The notes under the pieces: model-generated
Seen by the model: only the letters and a program-made list of their open reading frames with translations
The model's database searches: none
What the model was told of the DNA's origin: nothing
Translations under genes and position numbers: made by a program
In this document: positions 7,925 to 16,143 of the stretch, piece by piece
How positions within the stretch are numbered: position 1 is the stretch's first letter
Layout: the number at the start of each line of letters is the position of its first letter
From: an uncultured beta proteobacterium
GTDB taxonomy: Bacteria > Pseudomonadota > Gammaproteobacteria > Burkholderiales > Burkholderiaceae_C
NCBI GenBank assembly: GCA_903844215.1
Contig: CAIMSP010000017.1
Location: 1-49,976, forward strand
Length of the DNA stretch: 49,976 nt
Direction of reading: 5' to 3'

Positions 7925-9352
7925 ATGCAAGCCCTGCTTGAAGCCCTGCGCCGCAGCGTCGGTCCGAGCCAGGTCCTGACCGAGGGCGACCTGAGCGCCT
8001 ATCAGAACGACTGGCGCCGCCGCTCGCAAGGCCGCGCGCTGGCCGTGGTGCGCCCCGGCTGCACCCAGGAAGTGGCCCAGGTCGTGAAGGCCTGCGCGGC
8101 CGCTGGCGTGAGCATCGTGCCCCAGGGCGGCAACACCGGCCTGGTGGTGGGCTCCACGCCCGACGCCTCGGGCACGCAGATCCTGCTCAGCCTGCAGCGC
8201 ATGCAGGCACTGCGCCAGCTTGACGCGGCGAACCTGAGCCTGACGGTGGAGGCCGGCTGCATTTTGCAAAACGTGCAGCAGGCCGCCGCCGACGCCGGCC
8301 TGCTGTTCCCGCTGAGCCTGGCCGCCGAAGGCAGTTGCAGTATCGGCGGCAACCTGGCGAGCAACGCCGGCGGCACCCAGGTCGTGCGCTACGGCAACGC
8401 GCGCGAGCTGTGTCTGGGACTCGAGGTGGTCACGGCACAGGGCGAGATCTGGAACGGCTTGAGCGGTCTGCGCAAGGACAACACCGGCTACGACCTGCGC
8501 GACCTGTTCATCGGCAGCGAAGGCACGCTGGGCATCATCACGGCGGCCACGCTCAAACTCTTCCCCAAGCCCGCAGCCCGACTCACGGCCTGGGCCGCGC
8601 TGCCCACGCTGGACGCCGCCGTGCGCCTGCTGAGCTTGGCGCACCAGCACCTGGGCGCCAGCCTCACCGGCTTTGAAGTCATGGGCCGGTTTGCGCTGGG
8701 CCTGGTGGCGCGGCATTTCCCGCAGCAGCGCGTGCCCTTGCTCAGCGCCGGCGACAGCGCCGCGCCAGCCTGGGCGGTGCTGCTGGAGAGTTCGGACCAT
8801 GAGTCCGAGGCCCATGCGCGCCTGCAACTGGAGCGACTGCTGGAAGTCGCCTATGAGCAGCAGGTGGTGAGCGACGCCGTCGTGGCCGAAAGCTTGGCAC
8901 AGGCGCGCGCGCTGTGGCACATCCGCGAGAGTATCCCGCTGGCCCAGTCGCTGGAAGGACTCAACATCAAGCACGACATCTCGATCCCGGTATCGAGCAT
9001 CCCGCGCTTTGTTCAGGCCACAGATGCGCTGCTGGCCCAGCGGCTGCCCGGCGTGCGCCTGGTGAACTTCGGCCATCTGGGCGACGGCAACCTGCACTAC
9101 AACGTGCAGGCCCCGGTGGGCGTGGAGCCGGCGGCCTTCCTGCGCGAGCACGAGGCCGAGGTGAATGCCCTGGTGTTCGAATCGGTGCGCCAGTTCGATG
9201 GCTCGATCTCCGCCGAACATGGCATCGGCAGCTTGAAGGTCGAGCACTTGGAACAGCACAAGCCACCCGTGGCGCTGGCGCTGATGCGCTCCATCAAGCA
9301 GGCGCTGGATCCGCACAACACGATGAACCCGGGGCGCGTGTTGCGGGCTTGA
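7925..9352 (+). CDS. FAD-linked oxidase, GlcD/D-2-hydroxyacid dehydrogenase type
   Basis: 475 residues, normal for the family. The N-terminal FAD-binding (PCMH/VAO) domain contains VPQGGNTGLVVGSTPD (about 69-84) and RKDNTGYDLRDLFIGSEGTLGIIT (about 183-206). The C-terminal oxidase domain contains NFGHLGDGNLHYNV, where the histidines bind metal or substrate, then SAEHGIG and DPHNTMNPGRVL. Such enzymes oxidise D-lactate, glycolate or D-2-hydroxyglutarate. There are no glcE/glcF partners, which speaks for a single-subunit D-2-hydroxyglutarate or D-lactate dehydrogenase, but the substrate cannot be fixed from sequence. It starts 3 bases after DUF2069. Confidence 0.9.
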   Translation: MQALLEALRRSVGPSQVLTEGDLSAYQNDWRRRSQGRALAVVRPGCTQEVAQVVKACAAAGVSIVPQGGNTGLVVGSTPDASGTQILLSLQRMQALRQLDAANLSLTVEAGCILQNVQQAAADAGLLFPLSLAAEGSCSIGGNLASNAGGTQVVRYGNARELCLGLEVVTAQGEIWNGLSGLRKDNTGYDLRDLFIGSEGTLGIITAATLKLFPKPAARLTAWAALPTLDAAVRLLSLAHQHLGASLTGFEVMGRFALGLVARHFPQQRVPLLSAGDSAAPAWAVLLESSDHESEAHARLQLERLLEVAYEQQVVSDAVVAESLAQARALWHIRESIPLAQSLEGLNIKHDISIPVSSIPRFVQATDALLAQRLPGVRLVNFGHLGDGNLHYNVQAPVGVEPAAFLREHEAEVNALVFESVRQFDGSISAEHGIGSLKVEHLEQHKPPVALALMRSIKQALDPHNTMNPGRVLRA

Positions 9353-9383
9353 GTGCAGCCTCCTTGCGCACACTGCATGCGCA

Positions 9384-9389
9384 TATAAT
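9384..9389 (+). promoter_or_regulatory. Consensus -10 hexamer upstream of the small ORF-thyA-folA run
   Basis: TATAAT occurs in the gap after the FAD oxidase, 28 bases before the small ORF. The best -35 candidates (TTGCGC 14 bases upstream, TCCTTG 17 bases upstream) are weak, so only the -10 is confident. Confidence 0.45.
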
Positions 9390-9416
9390 TTTTAACTTCC
9401 CCATCTGAAGTGCCTC

Positions 9417-9515
9417 ATGCTGCAGACCGAAAGAGTCCCCAAGAAAGCCACCAATCTCGCGGCACAACAATTGGCGATACAAGACGCACTCGACATGCTT
9501 TTCGGAAGTCACTGA
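9417..9515 (+). CDS. Candidate 32-residue small protein or leader peptide coupled to thyA
   Basis: ATG at 9417 opens 32 codons ([15 protein letters not shown], then [17 protein letters not shown]) and stops at 9513-9515. The last base of TGA is the first base of the thyA ATG (TGATG), a classic termination-reinitiation junction. The sequence is mixed in composition and can form an amphipathic helix ([17 protein letters not shown]). The ribosome site is weak (GAAG about 6 bases upstream). A consensus -10 hexamer lies just upstream. I do not recognise the peptide. It could be a real small protein or a translational leader setting thyA output. Confidence 0.5.
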   Translation: MLQTERVPKKATNLAAQQLAIQDALDMLFGSH

Positions 9516-10342
9516 TGCCTCATCCTGCACCCTCCCAATACGAAGACCTGATGCGCCACGTGGATGCGCATGGCGTGTTCAAGGCCGACCGCACCGGCAC
9601 CGGCACGAAAAGCGTGTTCGGCCACCAGATGCGCTTCGATCTGAACCAAGGCTTCCCGCTGGTCACGACCAAGAAGGTGCACCTGCGCTCCATCATCCAG
9701 GAGCTGCTGTGGTTTCTCACCGGTTCATCGAGCAACCACTGGCTCAAGGATCGCGGCGTGAGCATCTGGGACGAATGGGCGCGAGCCGACGGCGACCTGG
9801 GGCCGGTGTATGGCGTGCAGTGGCGCAGTTGGCCCACGCCCGACGGCGGCCACATCGACCAGATCAAGCAGGTGATGCAAACCCTCAAGAGCAACCCGGA
9901 TTCGCGCCGCATCATCGTCAGCGCCTGGAACGTCGCCGATCTGGACAAGATGGCGCTCATGCCCTGCCACGCCTTCTTCCAGTTCTATGTCGCTCCGGCC
10001 ACCGACACGCACCGCGCCCGGCTCTCGTGCCAGCTGTACCAGCGCAGCGCCGACATCTTTTTGGGCGTGCCGTTCAACATCGCCAGCTACGCCTTGCTCA
10101 CGCACATGGTGGCGCAGCAATGCGATCTGGAGGTCGGCGACTTCATCTGGACCGGCGGCGACTGCCACATCTACACCAACCACGCCGAACAGGTGGCGCT
10201 GCAACTGAGCCGCGCGCCCCTGCCCTATCCCAGACTGCACATCAAGCGCCGCCCGGCGTCGATCTTCGACTACGAGTTCGAAGACTTCGAGATGCTCGAT
10301 TACCAATGCCACCCCGCCATCAAGGCGCCGGTGGCGGTCTGA
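9515..10342 (+). CDS. thyA: Thymidylate synthase ThyA
   Basis: 275 residues (E. coli 264). It converts dUMP to dTMP using methylenetetrahydrofolate. The catalytic cysteine is C151 in [12 protein letters not shown]; the arginine pair binding phosphate is [11 protein letters not shown] (131-139); the folate/dUMP end motif [14 protein letters not shown] closes the protein. The start at 9515 gives [16 protein letters not shown]; upstream in-frame codons translate to unlike sequence. It overlaps the small upstream ORF by one base and is followed 11 bases later by folA, the enzyme that recycles its dihydrofolate product, so the two probably share one message. Confidence 0.97.
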   Translation: MPHPAPSQYEDLMRHVDAHGVFKADRTGTGTKSVFGHQMRFDLNQGFPLVTTKKVHLRSIIQELLWFLTGSSSNHWLKDRGVSIWDEWARADGDLGPVYGVQWRSWPTPDGGHIDQIKQVMQTLKSNPDSRRIIVSAWNVADLDKMALMPCHAFFQFYVAPATDTHRARLSCQLYQRSADIFLGVPFNIASYALLTHMVAQQCDLEVGDFIWTGGDCHIYTNHAEQVALQLSRAPLPYPRLHIKRRPASIFDYEFEDFEMLDYQCHPAIKAPVAV

Positions 10343-10353
10343 GGGAGCGACCC

Positions 10354-10845
10354 ATGACGCTGCACCTCATCTTCGCCCGCGCCGCCAATGGCGTGATCGG
10401 CAAAAACAATGCCATGCCCTGGCATTTACCCGAAGACCTGGCGCATTTCAAGCGCACCACACTGGGCTGCCCGGTCATCATGGGGCGCAAGACCTGGGAC
10501 TCGCTGCCCGAGCGTTTTCGCCCGCTGCCGGGCCGTCTGAACGTGGTGCTCACACGCCAAAGCGACTGGCACGCCGCTGGCGCGCTGCGCGCTGCATCGT
10601 TGCACGAAGCGCTGGCGCTGTGCCCGGCGAACGCGCAGGTTTGGGTCATCGGCGGCGCGCAAATTTACGCCCAGGCTTTGCCCCTGGCGCGCAGCGCCGT
10701 CGTCACTGAAATCGACGCCGAATACGATGGCGACGCTTATGCGCCACAATTCGGCCCGCAATGGAAGGAAAGCGCGCGCGCGTCCCATGTCTCCAGCGGC
10801 GGCCTTCCTTTTAGCTTCGTCACCTATACCCACACAGGAGTTTGA
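10354..10845 (+). CDS. folA: Dihydrofolate reductase
   Basis: 163 residues starting MTLHLIFARAANGVIGKNN. Family marks: the Met20 loop region GVIGKNNAMPWHLPEDL with the proton-relay acid, VIMGRKTWDSLP for NADPH binding, and WVIGGAQIYAQALP near residue 95. It reduces the dihydrofolate made by ThyA. A GGGAG ribosome site lies 6 bases upstream. The last bases of folA carry the ribosome site (CAGGAG) of the following DUF4337 gene, which begins one base after the stop, so the genes are tightly linked. Confidence 0.96.
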   Translation: MTLHLIFARAANGVIGKNNAMPWHLPEDLAHFKRTTLGCPVIMGRKTWDSLPERFRPLPGRLNVVLTRQSDWHAAGALRAASLHEALALCPANAQVWVIGGAQIYAQALPLARSAVVTEIDAEYDGDAYAPQFGPQWKESARASHVSSGGLPFSFVTYTHTGV

Positions 10846-10846
10846 T

Positions 10847-11425
10847 ATGTCAGAAGGCGGTTTTCACGTTCACGGCCCACACGACCACGCGCTGGAACAT
10901 GCTGCGCAAGGCGGCCACGACGACAAGTTCACGAATCAGATCGCCATGATCACGGCCGTCATCGCCACCGTGGGCGCCATGTTCTCCTACATGGGCGGCG
11001 CGACCCAGGCCGACGCCGGCCTGTTCAAGAACAACGCGGCGATCAAGAAGACCGAAGCCTCGAACCAGTGGAATTACTACCAATCCAAGAGCACCAAGCA
11101 GTCCTTGGCCGAGTTGGCGCAGGACCTGGCGTCGGAGGACAAGAAGCTGACCTACAAGGCCAAGGTCGAGCGCTACGACAAGGAGAAGGCGCAGATCAAG
11201 CTGGTCGCCGAAAAGCTCGAAGCCGACGCCACCGCCTGGGACACGCGCAGCGATGAACAAATGCACCAGCACCACCGCTGGGCGCAGTCCACGACCATCT
11301 TGCAGGTGGCCATTGCGCTGGCCGCGATCGCGCTGTTGACGCGCAAGAAGTGGCTTGAGTACGCCATGTTCGGCGTCGCGGGTGTGGGCCTGGTGGTGGG
11401 CGTGCTGGCCGTGCTGCACATCTGA
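10847..11425 (+). CDS. DUF4337 membrane protein
   Basis: 192 residues. A His-rich soluble N-terminus (FHVHGPHDHALEHAAQGGH) leads to a hydrophobic segment (IAMITAVIATVGAMFSYMGG). Then comes the DUF4337 signature: KTEASNQWNYYQSKSTKQSLAELAQDL and a long charged helix (about 75-130), followed by two C-terminal membrane segments. Family function is unknown. The His-rich start could bind metal, but this is only a composition argument. The CAGGAG ribosome site is 6 bases upstream, inside folA. Confidence 0.85.
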   Translation: MSEGGFHVHGPHDHALEHAAQGGHDDKFTNQIAMITAVIATVGAMFSYMGGATQADAGLFKNNAAIKKTEASNQWNYYQSKSTKQSLAELAQDLASEDKKLTYKAKVERYDKEKAQIKLVAEKLEADATAWDTRSDEQMHQHHRWAQSTTILQVAIALAAIALLTRKKWLEYAMFGVAGVGLVVGVLAVLHI

Positions 11426-11438
11426 GGCAGCGCAGGGC

Positions 11439-13037
11439 ATGGCAGTTGACAATCGCAGCATCGCGTCCGGGCCGCTCGGTTCGGGGCCCGCCCTGGCCGG
11501 CGCGAGCTGGCGCGAACTGGGCCTGGTCGCGGGACTGATCTTCCTGTGGCTGGCCACGACCGTTTGGCTGCGCCCGCTGGCGCTGCCCGACGAGGGCCGC
11601 TACGTGGGCGTGGCCTGGGAGATGATGCGCTCGGGCGACTGGCTCACGCCCACGCTGGACGGCCTGCCGTTCTTTCACAAGCCGCCCTTGTTCTACTGGA
11701 TCACCGGCGCCTCGCTGTCGCTGTTCGGAATGACCGAAGGCGCGGCGCGCGCCGCGCCGCTGCTCGGTGCCTGGCTTGGCAGCTTTGCGCTCTACCTGTT
11801 TGCACTGCGCTGGTGGGGCGCGCGCGGCGCGCGGCTGACGCTGCTGGCGCTGCTGGCGCAACCGCTGCTGTACATCGGCGGCCAATACGCCAATCTGGAC
11901 ATGCTGGTGGCGGGTTGCATCAGCGCCACGATCTTGCTGCTGGCCCACGCCGTGCTCTGCATGGAACACGGCCTGGCGTTTCGGCGCGCGCTGCTGGGCG
12001 CCTATGCCATGGCCGCGCTGGGCGTGCTCTCCAAGGGGCTGATCGGCGTCGTGATCCCGGCGCTGGTGGTGCTGGCCTGGCTGGCACTGCTGGGCCGCTG
12101 GCGCGTCATGCTGGCCTTGTTTTCGCTGCCCGGCTTTGTCGTCTTTTTCGCCTTGGCCGGGCCCTGGTTCGTCGCCATGCAAATGCGCTTTCCTGACTTT
12201 TTGGACTACTTTTTCGTGGTCCAACATTTCAAGCGCTTCGCCGCCAGCGGCTTCAACAACGTCCAGCCGTTCTGGTTTTACCCCGCCGTGCTGCTGCTGG
12301 TCAGCCTTCCCGGCCTGCCCTGGCTTTACCGCCAACTGCGCGCCCCCGCCGACCCGCAGCGCGCCGCGCTGCGCCTGCTGATGTGGGTTTGGGTGGTGAT
12401 GGTGGTGCTGTTCTTCTCGATGCCCAAGTCCAAGCTGCTGGGTTACGTCCTGCCCGCCGTGCCGCCGCTGGCGTGGCTGATGGCCGACGGCTTCCTGGGC
12501 TTGGGTCAAGTGAGCGTGCGCCAACAGCGCCTGTGGTGGGCCAGCGTGGGCTTGAGCGCGGTGTTGAGCGTGGCCACGGTGCTGGGTTTCGCCTTCTACC
12601 CCCGTGAATCGTCGCGCCAAATGGCGCAACTGCTGGTGGCGCAGCGCCAGGCCGGCGAGCCGCTGCTCATGCTCAACGACTACTTCTACGACCTGCCTTT
12701 GTACGCCCACCTGAGCGACGCCGTGCCGGTGGTGAACGACTGGAAGAACCCCGAGATGCTCAAGCACGACGATGGCCACAAGGAGTTGATCCACGCCGGG
12801 CAGTTCGATCCGGCGCGCGCGCAAACCACGCTGATCGGTGAGGCCGCGCTGAGCGCCGCGCTGTGCGGCGCCAAAGTCAGTTGGGTCATGGGGCGCAGCG
12901 GTATGCAGGCCCGCTATGCCTATCTCGGATCGGCCCAGGCCGTCTTCACCCGCAAGGGAACCACGCTTTGGCGCCTGGATCAAGCGCAGCCTGAATTGGC
13001 TGCCGCCTTGAACTGCGGCAACCGCCCCGCGCCCTGA
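11439..13037 (+). CDS. ArnT-like glycosyltransferase, GT39/PMT family membrane protein
   Basis: 532 residues with about 11-12 hydrophobic segments. The first periplasmic loop has the GT39/GT83 acidic motif (LPDEGRYVGVAWEMMRSGDWLTPTLDGLPFFHKPPLFYW, about 47-86), where DE binds the polyprenyl-phosphate sugar donor site, and the second loop carries PWFVAMQMRFPDFLDYFF. A soluble domain of about 130 residues ends the protein. ArnT proper adds aminoarabinose to lipid A. No arn genes are present here, so the sugar and acceptor are unknown. The start chosen (MAVDNRSI) is 13 bases after DUF4337. It converges on fnr with 8 bases between the stops. Confidence 0.88.
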   Translation: MAVDNRSIASGPLGSGPALAGASWRELGLVAGLIFLWLATTVWLRPLALPDEGRYVGVAWEMMRSGDWLTPTLDGLPFFHKPPLFYWITGASLSLFGMTEGAARAAPLLGAWLGSFALYLFALRWWGARGARLTLLALLAQPLLYIGGQYANLDMLVAGCISATILLLAHAVLCMEHGLAFRRALLGAYAMAALGVLSKGLIGVVIPALVVLAWLALLGRWRVMLALFSLPGFVVFFALAGPWFVAMQMRFPDFLDYFFVVQHFKRFAASGFNNVQPFWFYPAVLLLVSLPGLPWLYRQLRAPADPQRAALRLLMWVWVVMVVLFFSMPKSKLLGYVLPAVPPLAWLMADGFLGLGQVSVRQQRLWWASVGLSAVLSVATVLGFAFYPRESSRQMAQLLVAQRQAGEPLLMLNDYFYDLPLYAHLSDAVPVVNDWKNPEMLKHDDGHKELIHAGQFDPARAQTTLIGEAALSAALCGAKVSWVMGRSGMQARYAYLGSAQAVFTRKGTTLWRLDQAQPELAAALNCGNRPAP

Positions 13038-13045
13038 GGGCCTGG

Positions 13046-13765
13046 CTACAGCAGTGTCTGGGGATTGACGATGCGGCGCAGCGCATCGGTTTCCAGGATG
13101 CGCACATGGCGCTGTTTGACCTCGACGATGCCGTCTTCGGCAAACTTGGAAAAGGTGCGACTCACCGTCTCCAGCTTGAGCCCCAGATAGCTGCCGATTT
13201 CCTCGCGCGTCATGCGCAAAATCAGTTCCGACTGCGAAAACCCGCGCGCGTGCAGGCGCTGCACCAGGTTCAGCAGGAAGGCCGCCAGCCGCTCTTCGGC
13301 GCGCATGCTACCCAGCAGCAGCATCACGCCGTGCTCGCGCACGATTTCCCGGCTCATGATTTTGTGGATGTGGCGCTGCAAGCCGCTGACCTCACGCGAC
13401 AGCGCTTCGATGTCGGCAAACGGCATCACGCAGACCTCGGCGTCTTCCAGGGCGACGGCGTCGCAGGTATGGTGGTCGTTCACGATGCCGTCGAGTCCGA
13501 TGACCTCGCCGGCCATCTGAAAGCCCGTGACCTGATCGCGCCCGTCTTCGGAAGCGATCGAGGTCTTGAAGAAACCGGTGCGGATGGCAAACAGTGAGGT
13601 GAACACTTCACCATTGCGAAACAGCGCCGCGCCGCGTTTGACTTTGCGCCGCACTCCCACGATCTCGTCGATCTGCTCAAGCTCGCCCGCATTCAGGCCC
13701 AAAGGCATGCACAACTCGCGCAAGTTGCAGCTGGAGCAGGCGACCTTGATGGTTTGTGGGTTCAT
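13046..13765 (-). CDS. fnr: FNR-type oxygen-sensing transcription regulator
   Basis: 239 residues. N-terminal cysteines C10, C13 and C19 (spacing C-x2-C-x5-C, as in E. coli FNR) plus C101 in HTCDAVALEDAE can ligate the oxygen-labile 4Fe-4S cluster. A cyclic-nucleotide-binding-type sensor fold (about 25-150) is followed by the dimer helix and a CRP-type helix-turn-helix (TREEIGSYLGLKLETVSRTFSKF, about 185-207). The E-x2-SR recognition motif specifies TTGAT half-sites. It is divergent from hemN, whose upstream region carries a perfect FNR site; that site may also influence fnr itself. Betaproteobacterial orthologues are called Fnr, Btr or Anr. Confidence 0.93.
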   Translation of the reverse strand: MNPQTIKVACSSCNLRELCMPLGLNAGELEQIDEIVGVRRKVKRGAALFRNGEVFTSLFAIRTGFFKTSIASEDGRDQVTGFQMAGEVIGLDGIVNDHHTCDAVALEDAEVCVMPFADIEALSREVSGLQRHIHKIMSREIVREHGVMLLLGSMRAEERLAAFLLNLVQRLHARGFSQSELILRMTREEIGSYLGLKLETVSRTFSKFAEDGIVEVKQRHVRILETDALRRIVNPQTLL

Positions 13766-13886
13766 GCGTTTGGGATACCGATTAGTGCCGCTTCCCGGTA
13801 CGGGATCGATCCGGGACAGGCGCCATCATAGCGACTGAAGGCGAACAGCGCGATCAGACGCCCCTTTTCACCGCAGTGGTAATCAG

Positions 13887-13900
13887 TTGATCCGGATCAA
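13887..13900. promoter_or_regulatory. FNR box in the fnr-hemN intergenic region
   Basis: TTGATCCGGATCAA is a perfect match to the FNR/Anr consensus TTGAT-N4-ATCAA. Its centre is 62 bases upstream of the hemN ATG. If it works at the class II position (-41.5), transcription would start near 13935, leaving a leader of about 20 bases. The -10 at the expected place (CACATT) is poor, as is common for activated promoters. Confidence 0.85.
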
Positions 13901-13955
13901 GGAAATAAAATCGCCAACAAGGCACATTCGCACGCTACCCCACAGGAACCCCTTC

Positions 13956-15338
13956 ATGGACACCGTTTCGCCAGAACTATTGCGCAAGTTTGATGTATCA
14001 GGACCGCGCTACACGTCCTACCCCACCGCCGACCGCTTCGTCGAAGCCTTCAGCGCCGACGACTACGTGCGCGCCCTGGAACAGCGCCGCGACGGCCCTG
14101 CGGCCATGGTGTCGCCGCTGTCGCTTTATATCCACATTCCTTTTTGCGAGTCCCTGTGCTACTACTGCGCCTGCAACAAGATCATCACCAAACACCACGA
14201 GCGCGCCGCTGAATACCTGCGCTATCTGAGCCGTGAAGTGGACCTGCACATCGCGCACCTGGGCGCCGGGCAGCTGGTGTCGCAGTTGCATCTGGGCGGT
14301 GGCACGCCCACCTTCCTGAGCGACGCCGAACTGCATGAACTCATGGCCATGCTCAAGCGCAGCTTCACGCTGGCGCCCGATGGCGAATACTCGATCGAGG
14401 TCGATCCGCGCACCGTGGACGCCGCGCGTCTGGCCACGCTCAAGGCGCTGGGCTTTAACCGCCTGAGCTTTGGCGTGCAGGATTTCGATCCGGATGTCCA
14501 GGCCGCCGTGCACCGCATCCAGCCCGCCGAACAGGTGTTTGCGCTGGTGGCCTCGGCGCGCGCGCTGGGCTTTGACTCGATCAACGTGGATCTGATTTAC
14601 GGCCTGCCCAAGCAGACGCCGGAGTCGTTTGACCGCACCCTGGAACAGATCGCCACGCTGCGCCCGGACCGCATTGCGCTCTACGCCTACGCCCATTTGC
14701 CGGAGCGCTTCAAGCCCCAGCGGCGCATCATCACGATCGAGTTGCCGGGCGCGCCCGCCAAGGTGTCGATGCTGTCGCAGTCGCTCAACGCCTTTGAAAA
14801 GGCCGGCTATGTGTACATCGGCATGGACCATTTCGCCCTGCCCGAGGACGCGCTGGCCGTGGCCAAGCGCCAGGGTCGATTGCACCGCAATTTCCAAGGC
14901 TATAGCACGCAGCCCGACTGCGACCTGATCGCGCTGGGCGTCTCGTCCATCGGTCGAGTGGGCGCCACCTACAGCCAGAACGCCAAGACCCTGGACGACT
15001 ACTACGACATCCTGAATCACGGCCATTTCCCGGTCGTGCGCGGATTGGCACTGACGCGCGACGATCTGGTGCGCCGCGCCGTGATCATGGCCATCATGTG
15101 CCAGGGCAACCTGCCATTCGAAGACATCGAACTGGCGCACCTGCTGGATTTCAAGAAGTATTTCGCGGCTGAACTGGAATCCCTGGCGGCGCTGCAGGAA
15201 CAGGGTTTGGTGCAAGTGGACGACAAGGGCATCCAAGTCACGCCCATGGGCTGGTTCTTTGTGCGCGCCGTGGCCATGGTGTTCGACAGCCATTTGCAGA
15301 CCGACCGCACGCGTGCGCGGTTTTCCAAGATTCTCTGA
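13956..15338 (+). CDS. hemN: Oxygen-independent coproporphyrinogen III dehydrogenase
   Basis: 460 residues, the usual HemN length. It is a radical SAM enzyme that decarboxylates two propionates of coproporphyrinogen III in anaerobic haem synthesis. The cluster motif HIPFCESLCYYCACNK gives C64, C68 and C71 (C-x3-C-x2-C). The HLGGGTPTFL glycine motif, the SIEVDPR strand and the C-terminal HemN domain are present. AGGA 9 bases upstream supports the ATG at 13956. Regulation by FNR is supported by the box at 13887-13900, which fits a gene needed when oxygen is low. Confidence 0.97.
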   Translation: MDTVSPELLRKFDVSGPRYTSYPTADRFVEAFSADDYVRALEQRRDGPAAMVSPLSLYIHIPFCESLCYYCACNKIITKHHERAAEYLRYLSREVDLHIAHLGAGQLVSQLHLGGGTPTFLSDAELHELMAMLKRSFTLAPDGEYSIEVDPRTVDAARLATLKALGFNRLSFGVQDFDPDVQAAVHRIQPAEQVFALVASARALGFDSINVDLIYGLPKQTPESFDRTLEQIATLRPDRIALYAYAHLPERFKPQRRIITIELPGAPAKVSMLSQSLNAFEKAGYVYIGMDHFALPEDALAVAKRQGRLHRNFQGYSTQPDCDLIALGVSSIGRVGATYSQNAKTLDDYYDILNHGHFPVVRGLALTRDDLVRRAVIMAIMCQGNLPFEDIELAHLLDFKKYFAAELESLAALQEQGLVQVDDKGIQVTPMGWFFVRAVAMVFDSHLQTDRTRARFSKIL

Positions 15339-15362
15339 CCTCCCCGCCAACTTTCCTGCCCG

Positions 15363-16103
15363 GTGCACCGCGCGGCCCGAGCAGGAAGCTTGGTTCTTCA
15401 ACGCTCACACGCACCCTCCTTGCAAGCCTCACTGGCCGTCACGGCCTTGCTCATGGGACTGGCCGGTGGCCCGCACTGCGTCGCCATGTGCGGCGCGGCT
15501 TGCGCCGGTCTGGGCCATCAGGGTCCGGGCGCGCGCACCAACCTGAAGGCGATGTGGCTGTTTCAACTCGGCCGGGTGCTGGGCTATTCCAGCCTGGGCG
15601 CGCTGGCGGCGGCGTCGCTCCAGGGGCTGGGCTGGCTCACCGGGCAAAGTGCCGCCTTGCGTCCGCTCTGGAGCTTTTTTCATGTCGCCTGCATCGCGCT
15701 GGGCCTGATGCTGCTATGGCAGGCCCGGCAGCCGGTCTGGCTTGAGGGCATGGGGCGCTGGATCTGGGGCCAGGTGCGTCGCTTCAACCAGCGCGCCGGG
15801 CCAACCGCTCCGCTCATCCTGGGCGTGTTCTGGTCCCTGCTGCCATGCGGCCTGCTGTATTCGGCGCTGCTGGTGGCCGCCTTGACCAGCCACGCACTCG
15901 AAGGGGCTGCCGTGATGGCCTTGTTTGTCGCCGGCACCAGCGTCTCGCTCATGGCCGGCCCCTGGCTTTGGCTGCGCCTGCGCTCCCCCGGCAGCGGTGC
16001 CTGGGGTCTGCGTCTGGCCGGTCTGGCGCTGGCGGCGAGTTCGGGCTGGGCACTGTGGATGGGCTTGGTGCACGACACCGCGCCGTGGTGCATCACGCCC
16101 TAG
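15363..16103 (+). CDS. TauE/SafE- or DsbD-like six-helix membrane protein
   Basis: 246 residues with about six hydrophobic segments. The first membrane segment has GLAGGPHCVAMCGAACAG and a later one has WSLLPCGLLYSALLVAA. These two cysteine/proline-bearing motifs are seen in the DsbD_2/sulfite-exporter-like family often found beside fnr, hemN and cco genes in betaproteobacteria, where roles in copper or cytochrome oxidase assembly have been proposed. The GTG start is uncertain: it lies in the loop of an inverted repeat (arms 15353-15359 and 15381-15387), and the first 25 residues are polar, so translation may begin further in, for example at a TTG near 15390. Confidence 0.8.
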   Translation: MHRAARAGSLVLQRSHAPSLQASLAVTALLMGLAGGPHCVAMCGAACAGLGHQGPGARTNLKAMWLFQLGRVLGYSSLGALAAASLQGLGWLTGQSAALRPLWSFFHVACIALGLMLLWQARQPVWLEGMGRWIWGQVRRFNQRAGPTAPLILGVFWSLLPCGLLYSALLVAALTSHALEGAAVMALFVAGTSVSLMAGPWLWLRLRSPGSGAWGLRLAGLALAASSGWALWMGLVHDTAPWCITP

Positions 16104-16143
16104 AGGCCACAATCACCCCGCCACTGCTTCAATGGACTACCCC

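Noticed and set aside
7730-9373. 547-codon minus-strand ORF opposite the FAD oxidase
   Set aside because: Antisense shadow with no domain; the plus strand has intact FAD-oxidase motifs.
11196-12983. 595-codon minus-strand ORF opposite the GT39 gene
   Set aside because: Gln/Arg/His-rich shadow typical of the antisense of high-GC genes; the plus strand encodes a clear membrane glycosyltransferase.
15353-15387. Rho-independent terminator after hemN
   Set aside because: The 7-bp inverted repeat has a long loop and no T-run, and the next gene may start within it.
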